Below are positions 53,701 through 63,240 of a stretch of DNA of 64,000 nt, piece by piece (within the stretch, counting starts at the first letter, position 1; each line of letters begins with the position of its first letter). The DNA comes from Anniella stebbinsi (taxonomy: Eukaryota > Chordata > Lepidosauria > Squamata > Anniellidae). Under the pieces are notes generated by a model. That model did no database searches. It had not been told where the DNA came from and saw nothing but the letters and a program-made list of their open reading frames with translations. Location of the stretch: positions 66,208,763-66,272,762 of the forward strand of contig JARDYH010000007.1 in NCBI GenBank assembly GCA_029215795.1. The letters are read 5' to 3'. A program made the translations under genes and the position numbers.

Positions 53701-56571
53701 AAGTGATTGTACCACCTTGAAAGTCAGGCAGGGACAGTTCCAGTTTGTGGCTTTATGTGGTGACCTTGGACCGTTTGCACGTCCCCAGAAAACATCTGAG
53801 GGGAGGAAGGAACCCGCTTTGAAGCCTTAAAAGTGCAGCCTCCAATAGCTGTTGAAGACTGGGGCGCTGTCACCTTGCAATTGTGTAATTTCCTCACCCG
53901 CATTGCATGTGCAGGAAGGGGTAGAGGAAATGCAAAGGAGAAAGCTCGTGGTAAAAGTGGAGAAATCATTCCTTGAAATCAACAGGTTGAACTCTTTTTA
54001 AGCAAGGACAAAGTGTGAAACAAAATTCCATGTACCTTGGATGTCTCAGCGAAATAAAGCAGGGAGGAAGCCCAGAGTGGGTGGGTTTTGCATACAGTTC
54101 TGTCGATAAGAAACCCACATTCTAGGGCTATGCTGGATGGGGAACATGGAAGCTATGGTCTAATACATTCGGAGGTCACTAGGTGGGATGTGTCCCTTTT
54201 CCTTCACACCGTGTTCCCAATCCAGTTCTGCCCATGCCAGAAGAGCCGGCAAGATCTCTCGAACGCAGAACCAGCAGGCTCCGTTTGTGACATGCCCAGC
54301 TGCTGCTGAGCCTTCAGATAAGAACAGCTTTGATGCACACACTTAAAAGGGCGATGCTCAGGGACGTTCACAGGCCAGGCACCTTCTGGGACTCTGCTGG
54401 TCTGCTTTTACACATCCAGTCTCCTCGGGACTGAATGCATAAAAGCAGACCAGCAGAGTCCCAGAAGGTGCCTGGCCATCTTCCCATAAACCCCCAAGGC
54501 CGGTCTAAGGCACAGTAGCCCATCAGAAGAGGATCCATCAATAATTTCCCTGGTGCCTCCTCTTCTCATAGGGTGTGTTGGAGACTCTGCAGATAGTGTA
54601 AGGTAGGGGTTTGCTAACACCCCACACATGAATCCTCCCCCCTTCCAGTTCATCTGCTGAAGACTCATAGGTAGGGTGACCCTATGGAATGGAGGACAGG
54701 GCTCCTGCAACTTTAACAGTAGTGTAGACAAGGAAATCTCAGCATGCAGCACCTGGTGAAATCCCCTCTTCATCACAGCAGTTAAAGTTGCAGGAGCCTT
54801 GCCCTCTTTTGTATCTGGTCACTCTAGTATAGCTCCTGCAGCTTTAACTGTTGTGACGAAGAGGAAACTTCACCAGGTGCTGCATGCATACAAATGACAC
54901 CTGCTGAGATTCCCTTTTCTATTCAACTGTTAAAGATACAGGAGCCCTGTCCTCCTTTCCATAGGGTCACCCTACTCATAGGGGTCTGTGCCAGTCTCAG
55001 TCATAGGTCTCGCTAGGCCAATGGAAGCTCTCTCTTCCTCAGCTTCGTTGCCATGCAAGGGGCAGTTTTCAAGGTGGACCCTATTCTGCATTTCCCCCCC
55101 CCCCCCCCCCCCAGCAATTAAGCATAGAAGAAATCTTGCATTGATGCCACTGGAAGCTTTTTTTCTAAGCTTCATTTTGGGGGTCTGGGTAGGTTGAAAG
55201 GGCTCATGAAAAAACTTACCAGCCTTTGTCCATTTTGTATGTCTAGTCACAGCCCTTGCTGTAATTGTAATTAAAGAAGAATTCTGATTTATTGTATTTG
55301 TGAGACTTGAATGGGAATCTGGACATTCGTGATATTTGGTACCTGCTGAGAGGCAGACTGGCCCTGATCAGTCAAGTGTTTGCTGACTCTTACATCCTTC
55401 CACTGGCTCCAAAACAGTTTCTGAATTTTGCCACGGTGGGGCAGTGGTGTCTCACACGTGGAAAAGGTCTGTAGCTGTCCGTTGGTATTGCCCTAATTTA
55501 TAGCCAGCATTTTCACTTTGGAGGAACAACATAACTGTGCGTGCATGAAGGGGATGGTGCTGGGACTGCTGAAGAATAGGTCGGCTCAAACTTCAGCTTC
55601 AAGGGACAGCCGTGATCGATGCCTTGGCGGGTTCATTGCTATTGAAAAGTAGCAGAGTAACCTGTGCAAAATGCAGCGTTGTGTCCCCAGAAATCCAATT
55701 TTAATTGCGTGAGGGGTTTCCACATTCCCAGGATTTTGGCATCAGGACCTCTATTCTCACTGGCAGGGTTCCCCCTTCCTGTGGGATCCTGCCTCTCCAT
55801 CGCTATAGCAGGAAGGAAGCTTTGGGGTTTTATACACGGCAGCTCTAATTATCCCAAGTCTTGGAAGAACTGATTCAATATTTTCGCTTTGTGGCTACAT
55901 TTTAGTTTTGGTGTGCAGTGGGAAAAGTAGACATAATAGCCATATGAACTGGGGGATAAGAGAGTAGAAAAAAGTGCCTTCCTGGGTCAACATTGGACTA
56001 TGCAAACTTTTGTACCTTGCAGAACTCTTCATCGGAACGTTTCTATTCTGCAATGAACTCTGAAACACTTGAAAGCTTGCATGCTCCTAGACCAACCTAA
56101 TAAAATAGCATCTTTTTAATGTCAGCTTGTAGGGCTGAATTGATAAAGAACAGAGAAGAATTAAAGGGGTTTCTCCCCTCTACTGTCAACCTGCCCAGAC
56201 ATACAAGCACACACGGGTCTGCAACTACTGTCCAGTTGAGTCTTGGGCAGGCCTAACCCTGGCTAGGTCCTGCCCCGTTCCCAGAAGAGTGAGCTGTGTC
56301 TATCTTCCTAGGCTTCTTCATCCTCGGTGGAATCTGCGTCTCGTACGGCAGTGCCTCCTACCTTGTCAGCCTCTTCCTCCTCCGCCGCACCATGATGCTT
56401 TCCTTCTCCACGGCTCTGCTGAGTTGTGCAGCCGTCACGACGGTGGGGCTCTTCTGGTTGTGCGCCATCTCCCTCTACATCGGTCGGCTGGAGGTCGAGA
56501 TCATCCAGGATGACAACAGCGACAAGTACCCGGTGGACAAGAAGAAGGAGGACGGGAAGTCGGAGAAGTGA
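50522..56571 (+). CDS. TMEM160: TMEM160, transmembrane protein 160 (three coding exons, 181 aa)
   Basis: Exons 50522-50714, 51533-51625 and 56312-56571 total 546 bases in frame (181 aa; human about 188). The N-terminal 45 residues are rich in Arg, Ala and Gly with few acids (MALSGVWWGRVAARARGAAG), which looks like a mitochondrial presequence. SELDKADAWLLRKAHE and WFRNGLLATGIGVISY then QSDMGREAAYGFF are near-identical in layout to human TMEM160 as I know it. Three hydrophobic segments follow: LLATGIGVISYV, FFILGGICVSYGSASYLVSL and LLSCAAVTTVGLFWLCAISL. The C-terminus is acidic and Lys-rich (DKKKEDGKSEK). Its function is little known. TMEM160 and NPAS1 are convergent neighbours in human as well, which supports orthology. 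Splice phases (1 and 1) match and no lesions are seen. Intron 2 (4.7 kb) is full of transposons. Confidence 0.95.
50815..50990. repeat. Dispersed palindromic repeat copies in TMEM160 intron 1
   Basis: TTGGACTGCAACTCCCTTCA faces GATGGGAGTTGTAGTCCCAA, with a second arm GATGGGAATTGTAGTCCGAC at about 50949-50969. Confidence 0.7.
51533..51625 (+). CDS. TMEM160: TMEM160 exon 2
   Basis: Acceptor TTCTCACCAG ends at 51532; FLSWFRNGLLATGIGVISY then VQSDMGREAAY; donor GTAGGT at 51626. Confidence 0.95.
51984..52513 (-). mobile_element. Harbinger-like MITE, copy C (530 bp), inverted relative to copy A
   Basis: Same family and nearly the same length as copy A but in reverse orientation. Ends GGCTGCATTTGGACAACACA and TGTTGTCCGAATGCAGCC. 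Flanked by TCT at 51981-51983 and 52514-52516, which supports a 3-base target duplication. A and C share most of their sequence, including CTCTATGGGCTTGTGTTTTA and AAACCACTTGCAAGCCAGTT. Confidence 0.82.
52625..53300 (-). repeat. LINE 3'-end-like repeats in TMEM160 intron 2
   Basis: Two overlapping copies share TTACATTTCTGTACTGCCCA, GCCACTGCAGAAAAGGCCC and GGTAGCCACCTACCTCACTG with 35140-35530. An ATTT tandem run is at about 52895-52916. Confidence 0.6.
54672..54974. mobile_element. hAT-like palindromic MITE with 8-bp target-site duplication (303 bp)
   Basis: CTCATAGG at 54664-54671 and again at 54975-54982 flanks it exactly. Ends TAGGGTGACCCTATGGAATG and its near-exact inverse CTTTCCATAGGGTCACCCTA. 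The two halves are complementary throughout (CAGCACCTGGTGAAATC facing TTCACCAGGTGCTGC). No coding sequence. Confidence 0.92.
56312..56571 (+). CDS. TMEM160: TMEM160 exon 3 with stop
   Basis: Acceptor ATCTTCCTAG ends at 56311; FFILGGICVSYGSASYLV through LEVEIIQDDNSDKYPVDKK to TGA at 56569-56571. Confidence 0.95.
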
Positions 56572-57183
56572 AGGCCCGAGGGGGGCTTAGGCAGACAATC
56601 TTTCGGCACACGATTTCACTCTGCGGACTGAATCTTAAGGCCATCCACAGGGCAGATGCAGCGCCCTCGTGCCCCATGGGCCAAAGGGCGAGGAGGAGGA
56701 GGGGATGGCTTTCTCGCGCATGAGAGACAAGTGGGTGTCTTGGCTGCTCTGTATTTATTTCAGGTTTTCCCGGTGGGTTCCGGGAAGTGACATTAGCAAA
56801 AATCAGATCCCCGGGGAAAGACACAGGGAAAAAAATAGAAGAACCTTCTGCTGAGCTAGTGAGCCAGCTTCCCAGCTGGAAGCATTGCATTCTTGATAAA
56901 CCAGGATCTCTAGTGCTTTTCAACAATTGAGCATTTTTTGGTCCTGGTCCTGCTCTGCTTCCCCCCCCCCCCCGCTTCAATCAGGTCTGCAAGTCCTAAA
57001 GCCACTTTCAACAAAAATACCTTAGCGATAGCCCGTTCTGTTAGTATTCCCTGTGTAGCTTTGCCTCTGCATTTCCAGTGTTTGCCTCTGCTCCAAAATC
57101 ATCATCACATCTCAGAAGTGTCTCTCTTCTGCTGCTGGGCCCCATATTCCTGGCTCCACCTGTCCAGGTCAGTTGACATTTGT

Positions 57184-57189
57184 ATTAAA
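57184..57189 (+). terminator. Probable poly(A) signal of TMEM160
   Basis: ATTAAA 613 bases after the stop, followed by CTGCTCTCTCGTTTTATTTG. The implied 3' UTR contains a poly-C run at about 56960-56973. Confidence 0.5.
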
Positions 57190-57447
57190 GACAACAAAAC
57201 CCATCTGCTCTCTCGTTTTATTTGGGGAGGGGAGAAAAATCCACCATGGTAGCAGGTGCTCAGTTTGTAGTTCTACCTGAGGCATGAGTGGAAGACCTTT
57301 TTTGTCTCTTCACGGCTTCATTCTTCCCACACCAAAGTGTGAGGAAAGTGGGATTGACACGTTTGCTGGAACACCCCTATAGGTGCTGACAGAACCCTAC
57401 GCACATGTGTAAGATTCAGCCAGGTGCAGCATATAGTACCTGCCGTT

Positions 57448-58140
57448 AGTGGAGGCTGGTGGTTCCAATGTCTGTGGGACAGTGATTCCGCTCCAGGTTT
57501 CAGTCAGAACTAGCCAGAACTCTAAAGGAGGTCTGGCTTCGCACCTTGGAGAGCTCCTTTAGGGTTCTGGCTGGTTCTGCTCTTCATGGGGCTGGTTTTG
57601 AAGATGGTGCCAAATTCACCTTCCAGCTTGATGAAGGGGATCAGAAGGTCCAAGCATATAATACCAATTCTGGCCCGCTTGCCACGGCTGACTGTATATT
57701 TCCAAGCCTGATTCAAGGTGCTGGTTTTGACCTACACAGCCTTACACATCTTGGGAACGCAATGCCTGACAGAGCGCCTCTTCTGGTATGAAACTACCCG
57801 TACACTATGGTCATCACCTGAGGCCCTCCTCCGAGGGACGTTCGGAGGGTGGTATCAACAGGGAGAGAGCCTTCTGGATGGTAGCCCCCCTACTGTGGAA
57901 CAATCCCTCCCAGGTCCACCTGGCACCAATATTGTCATATTTTTGACACCAAGTTAAGACTTGCCTCCCAGATATCAAGCGGCATATAATGGAATCTTAA
58001 TGTCAAGTTGTTTGATCAGATCCCGGTATGTCATTTTTAGCTGTTTAATTTTTCTACATGTATGTTAAATGTTTTAGTATTACGTTTTGTAATTTTTGTG
58101 AACCATCAAGATAAATTGTTGGGAATAAGAAGTAGCTAGG
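57448..58140 (+). repeat. Truncated palindromic MITE followed by a long dispersed repeat
   Basis: 57448-57580 is a one-sided copy of the 'GTGGAGGCTGGTGG' family. 57600-58140 is a different repeat with GCCCGCTTGCCACGGCTGA, CTTGGGAACGCAATGCCTGA, GAGGCCCTCCTCCGAGGGA and GAGAGCCTTCTGGATGGTAG, a sequence type common in lizard genomes. Its open frame (57546-57791) is not a gene. Confidence 0.55.
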
Positions 58141-60345
58141 AAAAGCCTTGACGCCTGTGTATAAGAGCCTGTGAGTGGCTCTTTGCCCTACTAGAATGCT
58201 TGAACTACTAACCTAGGAAGCAGTTACTTTTCCTCCGGTATTGATCTCCGTGAAGGCTAGCCCGCCCCTCTGCATATGCTCAGCAGTGCTGATTTCCTTA
58301 CCATTTTCATATAATTGCTCACAATTTACCAAGGCTGCTTTGAATTTCACACCTGACCTTTATAGCCCCTGCAGCCTTCTCTGCTTTTCTAGCAATTAGC
58401 AAATTTGAGGAAACTAACTTAGGAATTTTTGATCTAAATCACTAATCAACATTTCAGAGGAGACCAGACTCCAGTAGAATGATGCTGGAAATGTTCAGGC
58501 TTCTGTGCTCGCTAAAAACCATAACCATACTGTCATTTCAGGGACTTTCAAATGGGTGGTGTTTTTGTCTCCTTGTGTGAATTAACCCACAATGAGGCTT
58601 CGTAAGCCCATAATTAGGGCGTTTTACTGCTTTAACACGACTACAAGAAAGATTTGTTGAACCTCTGGAAATCCTTTTAGAAGGCAGGAAACTTGTCCAT
58701 TTATTTTTATTTTCTCTGAAATCCCAGGTTGCCAAAAGAAGCAGCAAAATGTCAACAAGATGTGAGCGTCGGAAACTACATTGGCCTATCCAATGAGAAC
58801 AGTAGATTAATAAAAGGGGGGGTGGGGGAACGCACGCACACACACGCACATATCTTTAGCAATGAGTTATACAGGAAAAGATCACACATCGTCCAAATGC
58901 TACTTCCTTGCTGGGGGGTTAGCCCACTTTGCTTTTCCCGCTAAACTGTACAATTCTCTTGAATAAGTGCTAAACGTTATGGCATACCATTTTACCTGTT
59001 TAAGTGCTGTCATTACACAAGATGGCCCTGTTTCACCCCTTTTCTAGCCCACATCCATGATCCAAATGGGCTGTGGGCGAGGTCGGAATTTTTTTTTGCC
59101 ACATGCTCCGGAGGGTCTTGCGCATGGAGACATTCCGTTATCGAGGAGAGGATTGAAAGGAGAGCGGAGTTTGCAGAAAGATGGGAAGAATACGAGCCAC
59201 ATCATTGGATCAGAACCCAGAGGCCCATCTTGACCATGGATGAGGGGTCTAATCAGAGGAGTGGTCCGCCCACTCAGTCTCCCTCCAACTGCCCCACCCG
59301 CACTGGTCTTCCTCACCCTTTCAGAACTGCTTTCACCACCAGGAAATTGGCACTCGTGTGCCGATATCTACATTTCACTTTGGAAATGTAGCATCACAGT
59401 CCTCAGAGCACCAACAGCTGCTTTTGACTCGCTGCACAGTGCAGACAGCGGCCGTAAAATTGTTTCGGTAACCTGCGTCCCTGACTGCCGCTCTGAGCAC
59501 AAAAGATCAAGGGATAAGCGATTAAGTCGTCCAGACGGGGAAAGCGTGAACACGAGGAGACGTTACTAGAAAGGGGGCGCAAGAAGGGCTGGTTCACGCA
59601 GATTTCTCACCCCTTGATAACGCGGAGTTGAACATGTGCCTGCCTCCTGCGTGTGCAGGAGTGGAGAGAACAGAAGCAAAAGCCATTAACTGCTGGTGTG
59701 ATACAAGCACATTGGAGGGGAGGAGTTAAGGTGAAGCACCCTGCTTTTCACTTGCAAATGTGGGCAGGTTACATTTGTCTTGGCCAGCGGGCAGGTGGTC
59801 CTGAGAACAGACAACTCTATACCCCCTCCCCCGGCCTAAACAGACCCACACACACACATACACGCACACATAACACGAAGTTCCCAGCTAAGGTCATGGC
59901 AGGAGTTAATCAACTTGTAGCAGCAGGAAGACAGACACAGAAGGGAGCAGGGGCCCTCTTTCCTCCTACTCGCATCTTTCCCAGAAAGGTTACACAGACT
60001 CCGTTTTCCATTTACACTGGGCTTACCCCTGAGCTCACACCACAAATCGCATCAGTTTAAACAGCAGCATCTGGGTGGCCAGGGACCTGTGAAGCAAGGG
60101 GATGGACCCTCTACCCATTTGCAAGGAGGCCTAGAAAGGGGTGTCGCGAAAAGGTAGATACATGGGGATTTGTTCTCGGACAAAAGATTTCTTCCCCTGG
60201 TTCTGGGAACGCCGGCACAGCATTGAGCATTCCTACAAAAGGCCACACGGGATCTTCTATCCGCAGCTCTGCCCAGTGCAGAGTTTGGCCGTGGTTTTCG
60301 TGGCCAAAAGGGGATGCCAATTCGATCGCGCACAGTCCCCCGGCC
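58141..60345. other. Interval between TMEM160 and the NPAS1 stop
   Basis: No coding exon is seen. Its right part is probably the NPAS1 3' UTR (minus strand). It holds CA/CG-rich microsatellites at about 58832-58850 and 59846-59870. A minus-strand AATAAA lies near 58703 but cannot be tied to NPAS1 with confidence. Confidence 0.5.
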
Positions 60346-61559
60346 TCAGTCCTCCTTGCGCTCCAAAGCTGACATGCCGTGAACCCCGCCACCAGCCACC
60401 GAGAAGGGCAGCGTGGAAAACAAGGAGTCCGTAGCAGCAAACGCTCCCCCTGAAATCTGGGCCAAGCCAGCAGAGTTCCCAAATGGCGCGACCATGTTCA
60501 GCCGCTGTAGGTGGTGGTACATGAGTTCCCGGGACGTCTTTGCCTCGGCCCCGCCAAGGTCCATGAGGCTGATGGGGTGGGAGGGCGGCAGCACGTTGCT
60601 CGGCATGGCGAGCGTCATGTCGGCGGGGGCGTAGCGGATCGTGCTGGTGGTGTAGAGGCCCGGGGAGCCCGTGGTGCCGGCGTGCGGGTTGCCCAGCTGG
60701 TGTACCAAAGGCACAACCACGTTGCCTGCGTGGAACCGCTGGAGCACCTCCATCTCGGTAGGATAGACCAGTGGGCTGAACGGGGTCGGTGTGGCCCTCT
60801 CTTCGCAAGGAGAGCCTGAGAGCGGGGGCGAGAGCGTGTCTGCCGAGGAGGGGGCGGTCGGGACGGCCCGGGGGGAGGAGCCGAAAGGGCCTTTTGCCGT
60901 GCCGCCATCCATCTCGGGCGGGGTGAGCACCGAGTCCGGGATGGTGACGTACAGGTGCTGAGGGGCAGGCCTCAGTGCGGGCTTCTCTACGCTAAGTGCT
61001 TTGTTCACAGGGTAAGGGCCGCCCTTGTGAGCGGCAGCGGGACAGGTCCACGGGGCCCCCTTGGCTCCGGATCCCTGTTCGGATTTAATGCTGAGCGCCA
61101 CGTTGGCTTTCGCGCTCTTTTGGGTCTGGATGACCGAGGCGAACTCTGAGGTGCAGGGGCGCCTGGGACCCCCGCTCCTCCGCCCGCTGGCCTTGCAGCC
61201 GTTCGCTTTCCGAACCAGGGGCGCCCGCTGGCGAGGGAGGAGGCCCAGCTCGGCCTCGCTGCCACTGTCCGACTCCTCGGAGCTGGCGAGCGAGGCCTCC
61301 TTCGCCTCGCCTGAGGGGCTGTCGGGCTGGAACTCCAGCTTGATGCGTTTGCTCGGAGGCTCCTCCGCTTCGCTTCCTCCAGCTTCCTCCGACGCCTCCT
61401 CATCTTGGTAGCTCATCTCGGGGCCGCTGGAATCGGTCTCCGCCAGGTGGCAACGGGACGCCGCCTCTGCCGCACTCCTTGGGTAGGTCTCAGCTAGGGT
61501 GCTGGGCTTGCTGGGGGAGTAGAGCTTTCTCTGGGCGCTCTCCTTGGCAAAGCTGCGCT
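60346..61559 (-). CDS. NPAS1: NPAS1 last coding exon
   Basis: Minus-strand acceptor CTTTTCAG adjacent to 61559; ERSFAKESAQRKLYSPSKP, then MSYQDEEASEEAGG (internal Met at 61416); stop at 60346-60348. GC-rich and CpG-rich throughout. Confidence 0.9.
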
Positions 61560-62527
61560 CTGAAAAGGAGAAGAAAATGGTAGGGGACGCCGGGTGGCTC
61601 CGAGGTCAGTGGGGCGGTGAGCCTGCTCCAGGTTTTGGTCCAAACCAGGCAGGACTCTAAAGGAGCTCTCCAAGATCCTTTGCCTAGTGCACACACCGCA
61701 CCTTGGAGAGCTCCTTTAGAGTTCTGGTTGGTTCGGACCGAAACCCAAATCACATTCACCATCCCAATGACACTGGAGCCAGCAGCCTCCACTGGGTGAA
61801 ATTCCACAGGGTAAGGGAGCTTCAGTGAAGCACCTCCACGTGGCTAGAAGATGGATGGGTTTGTTGCCTAGACTGAAATATTCATCCAGAGTAGACCTCG
61901 AGGAGATTTCAGATCTCATTTCAATGCTACTTCCTACGAATAATCACCATCGCAGGGCGAAGCGACGCAGAGGAAGCGGACGGGAGGATTTGGCACCCGT
62001 GGGAACTCAGCATGGCAGAGTTTCCACTTTCAAGGGGGAGCCCTGCTTGGGAAAGTTTCACCTCCTCTCCCTAAGGTCAAGGGGAAGTCCACAAGACCCA
62101 GGCAAGGAACTAAGCGTCAAAGAGGGCAGCCACCCCAGGCAGAAAGCGTCAGAGGGCTTCTGTAGGGGGAGGATCCTGCCCTGGCCCATGTACGCAAAGC
62201 AGCTACACCTTTGCCATCACACGTGCTACAAGGCAAGGTGCTTTGGCAAAGGCTGCTCTTCCGCCACACGGACACACTTGACGCGCACGGTGCAAAAACA
62301 CTTCTGACCCCAACCCTACCCCCACTTTTTTATGAAAGAGCCCCCCCCCCTCCGTCGGTGATGCGCAGGAGCAGCTGGCCTTGCCAGAGACCCTCCTCCC
62401 ACACACCCCTGAGATTTCCTCGCATTCACCTTTGAACTCTGTCTCTGCCTCAGAGGCATCCGGCGGCCTTGCGGGGCTCCCAGGCAATTGGAAGATGTCC
62501 AACGCGGTGTTCTTGTACTCAGGCTTG
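60346..62527 (-). CDS. NPAS1: NPAS1 (neuronal PAS domain protein 1), C-terminal two exons
   Basis: Exons 62527-62430 and 61559-60346 on the minus strand join in frame (33 + 403 residues). The first begins KPEYKNTALDIFQLP, the segment that follows the PAS-B/PAC region in the NPAS1/NPAS3 family. The last exon has an acidic stretch, two sumoylation-type sites (IKLEF and IKSEQ), EFASVIQ, YVTIPDSVLTPPEMDG, LQRFHAGNVVVPLVHQL, TTSTIRYAPADMTLAM, YHHLQRLNMVAPFG and LFSTLPFSVAGG, ending ALERKED. Family knowledge: NPAS1 is a bHLH-PAS transcription factor of interneurons that acts as a repressor with ARNT partners. The bHLH and PAS exons lie beyond the right edge. The C-terminus is closer to NPAS3 than the human NPAS1 tail is. 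The name NPAS1 rests on the adjacent convergent TMEM160; NPAS3 is the alternative. Confidence 0.87.
61585..61800. mobile_element. Palindromic MITE in NPAS1 intron
   Basis: GGGTGGCTCCGAGGTCAGTGG through GGAGCTCTCC faces GGAGAGCTCCTTTAGAGTTC through CACTGGAGCCAGCAGCCTCC. Same family as 48602-48795, and only 26 bases from the exon acceptor. Confidence 0.72.
62430..62527 (-). CDS. NPAS1: NPAS1 penultimate coding exon
   Basis: Minus-strand acceptor TTTTCCAG ends at 62528; C + AAG CCT GAG ... TTC AAA + G; donor GTGAAT at 62429. Encodes KPEYKNTALDIFQLPGSPA and DASEAETEFK. Confidence 0.85.
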
Positions 62528-62851
62528 CTGGAAAAGGGTCAAAATAATAACGGCAGTCAACAAAACGGGAAAGGTGAAAAAAGCAAATGTGTAGGCAGAG
62601 GTCATTCCGAAGCCCTAAGATTCATTCTTCCTGGTGTCCAGGAGAGGCAGCGTCCCTGGAATGCCTGGGCTGCAAGGTTTGGAGCTGGGATTGTAAAGTT
62701 TCATGGAGGACAAGCAAAACAGCAGATCCCATGCTGTCTCAGAATGATAGGAGCTGTAGCTGGGCAGCACCAGGACTGGGAAGGCTGATGTCTAAGATTT
62801 GCACCAGTCTAACCCCAGCTATTGTGAAGCAGCACCTGATCTGAGACCAGC

Positions 62852-63240
62852 GAAGGCTGGTGGCTCCAATGGTGTTGTTGTTGTTGTTATTATTATTATT
62901 GTATTGCATTTATATCCCACCTTTTTTCCTCCAAAGAACCCTCCTCCTCTCTGTTTTCTCCTCATAACAACAACCCTGTGAAGTAAATCAGACTGAGAGT
63001 CTGTGGCTGGCTCAAAGCCACCCAGTGGGCTTCCATGGCCAAGGGGGGACTAGAACCTGGATCTCCCGACTTCCAGGCCAGCACTTCAGCCCACTACATT
63101 CTGGGTTTCAGTCAGGCCTTCTAAGGAGTTCTCCAAAGCGCCACACTTTGGAGAGCTCCTTGAGAGCTCTGGCTGGTTCTGACTGAAACCCGGAGCAGAT
63201 GCACCGCCCCACTGACATCGGAACCCCCAGCCTCCGCTGC
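62852..63240. mobile_element. Palindromic MITE split by a SINE insertion
   Basis: The left arm GAAGGCTGGTGGCTCCAATG (62853-62874) breaks off and resumes at about 63100 with TCTGGGTTTCAGTCAGGCCT, continuing to the right arm GGCTGGTTCTGACTGAAACC and CACTGACATCGGAACCCCC. The insert at about 62876-63098 is a minus-strand SINE. The element is in the NPAS1 intron. Confidence 0.75.
62876..63098 (-). repeat. tRNA-derived SINE nested in the MITE
   Basis: TGTTGTTGTTATTATTATTATTG tail on the left, ACAACCCTGTGAAGTAAATC, CACCCAGTGGGCTTCCATGG and reverse B-box AGAACCTGGATCTCC on the right. Same family as 13298-13535, reversed. Confidence 0.82.

Noticed and set aside
57546..57957. Open frames after TMEM160
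   Set aside because: They run through a MITE arm and a dispersed lizard repeat; no protein signature.
60615..61403. Alternative frames across the NPAS1 last exon, both strands
   Set aside because: High-GC shadow frames rich in Pro/Arg/Ala; the -1 frame with NPAS motifs is the real one.
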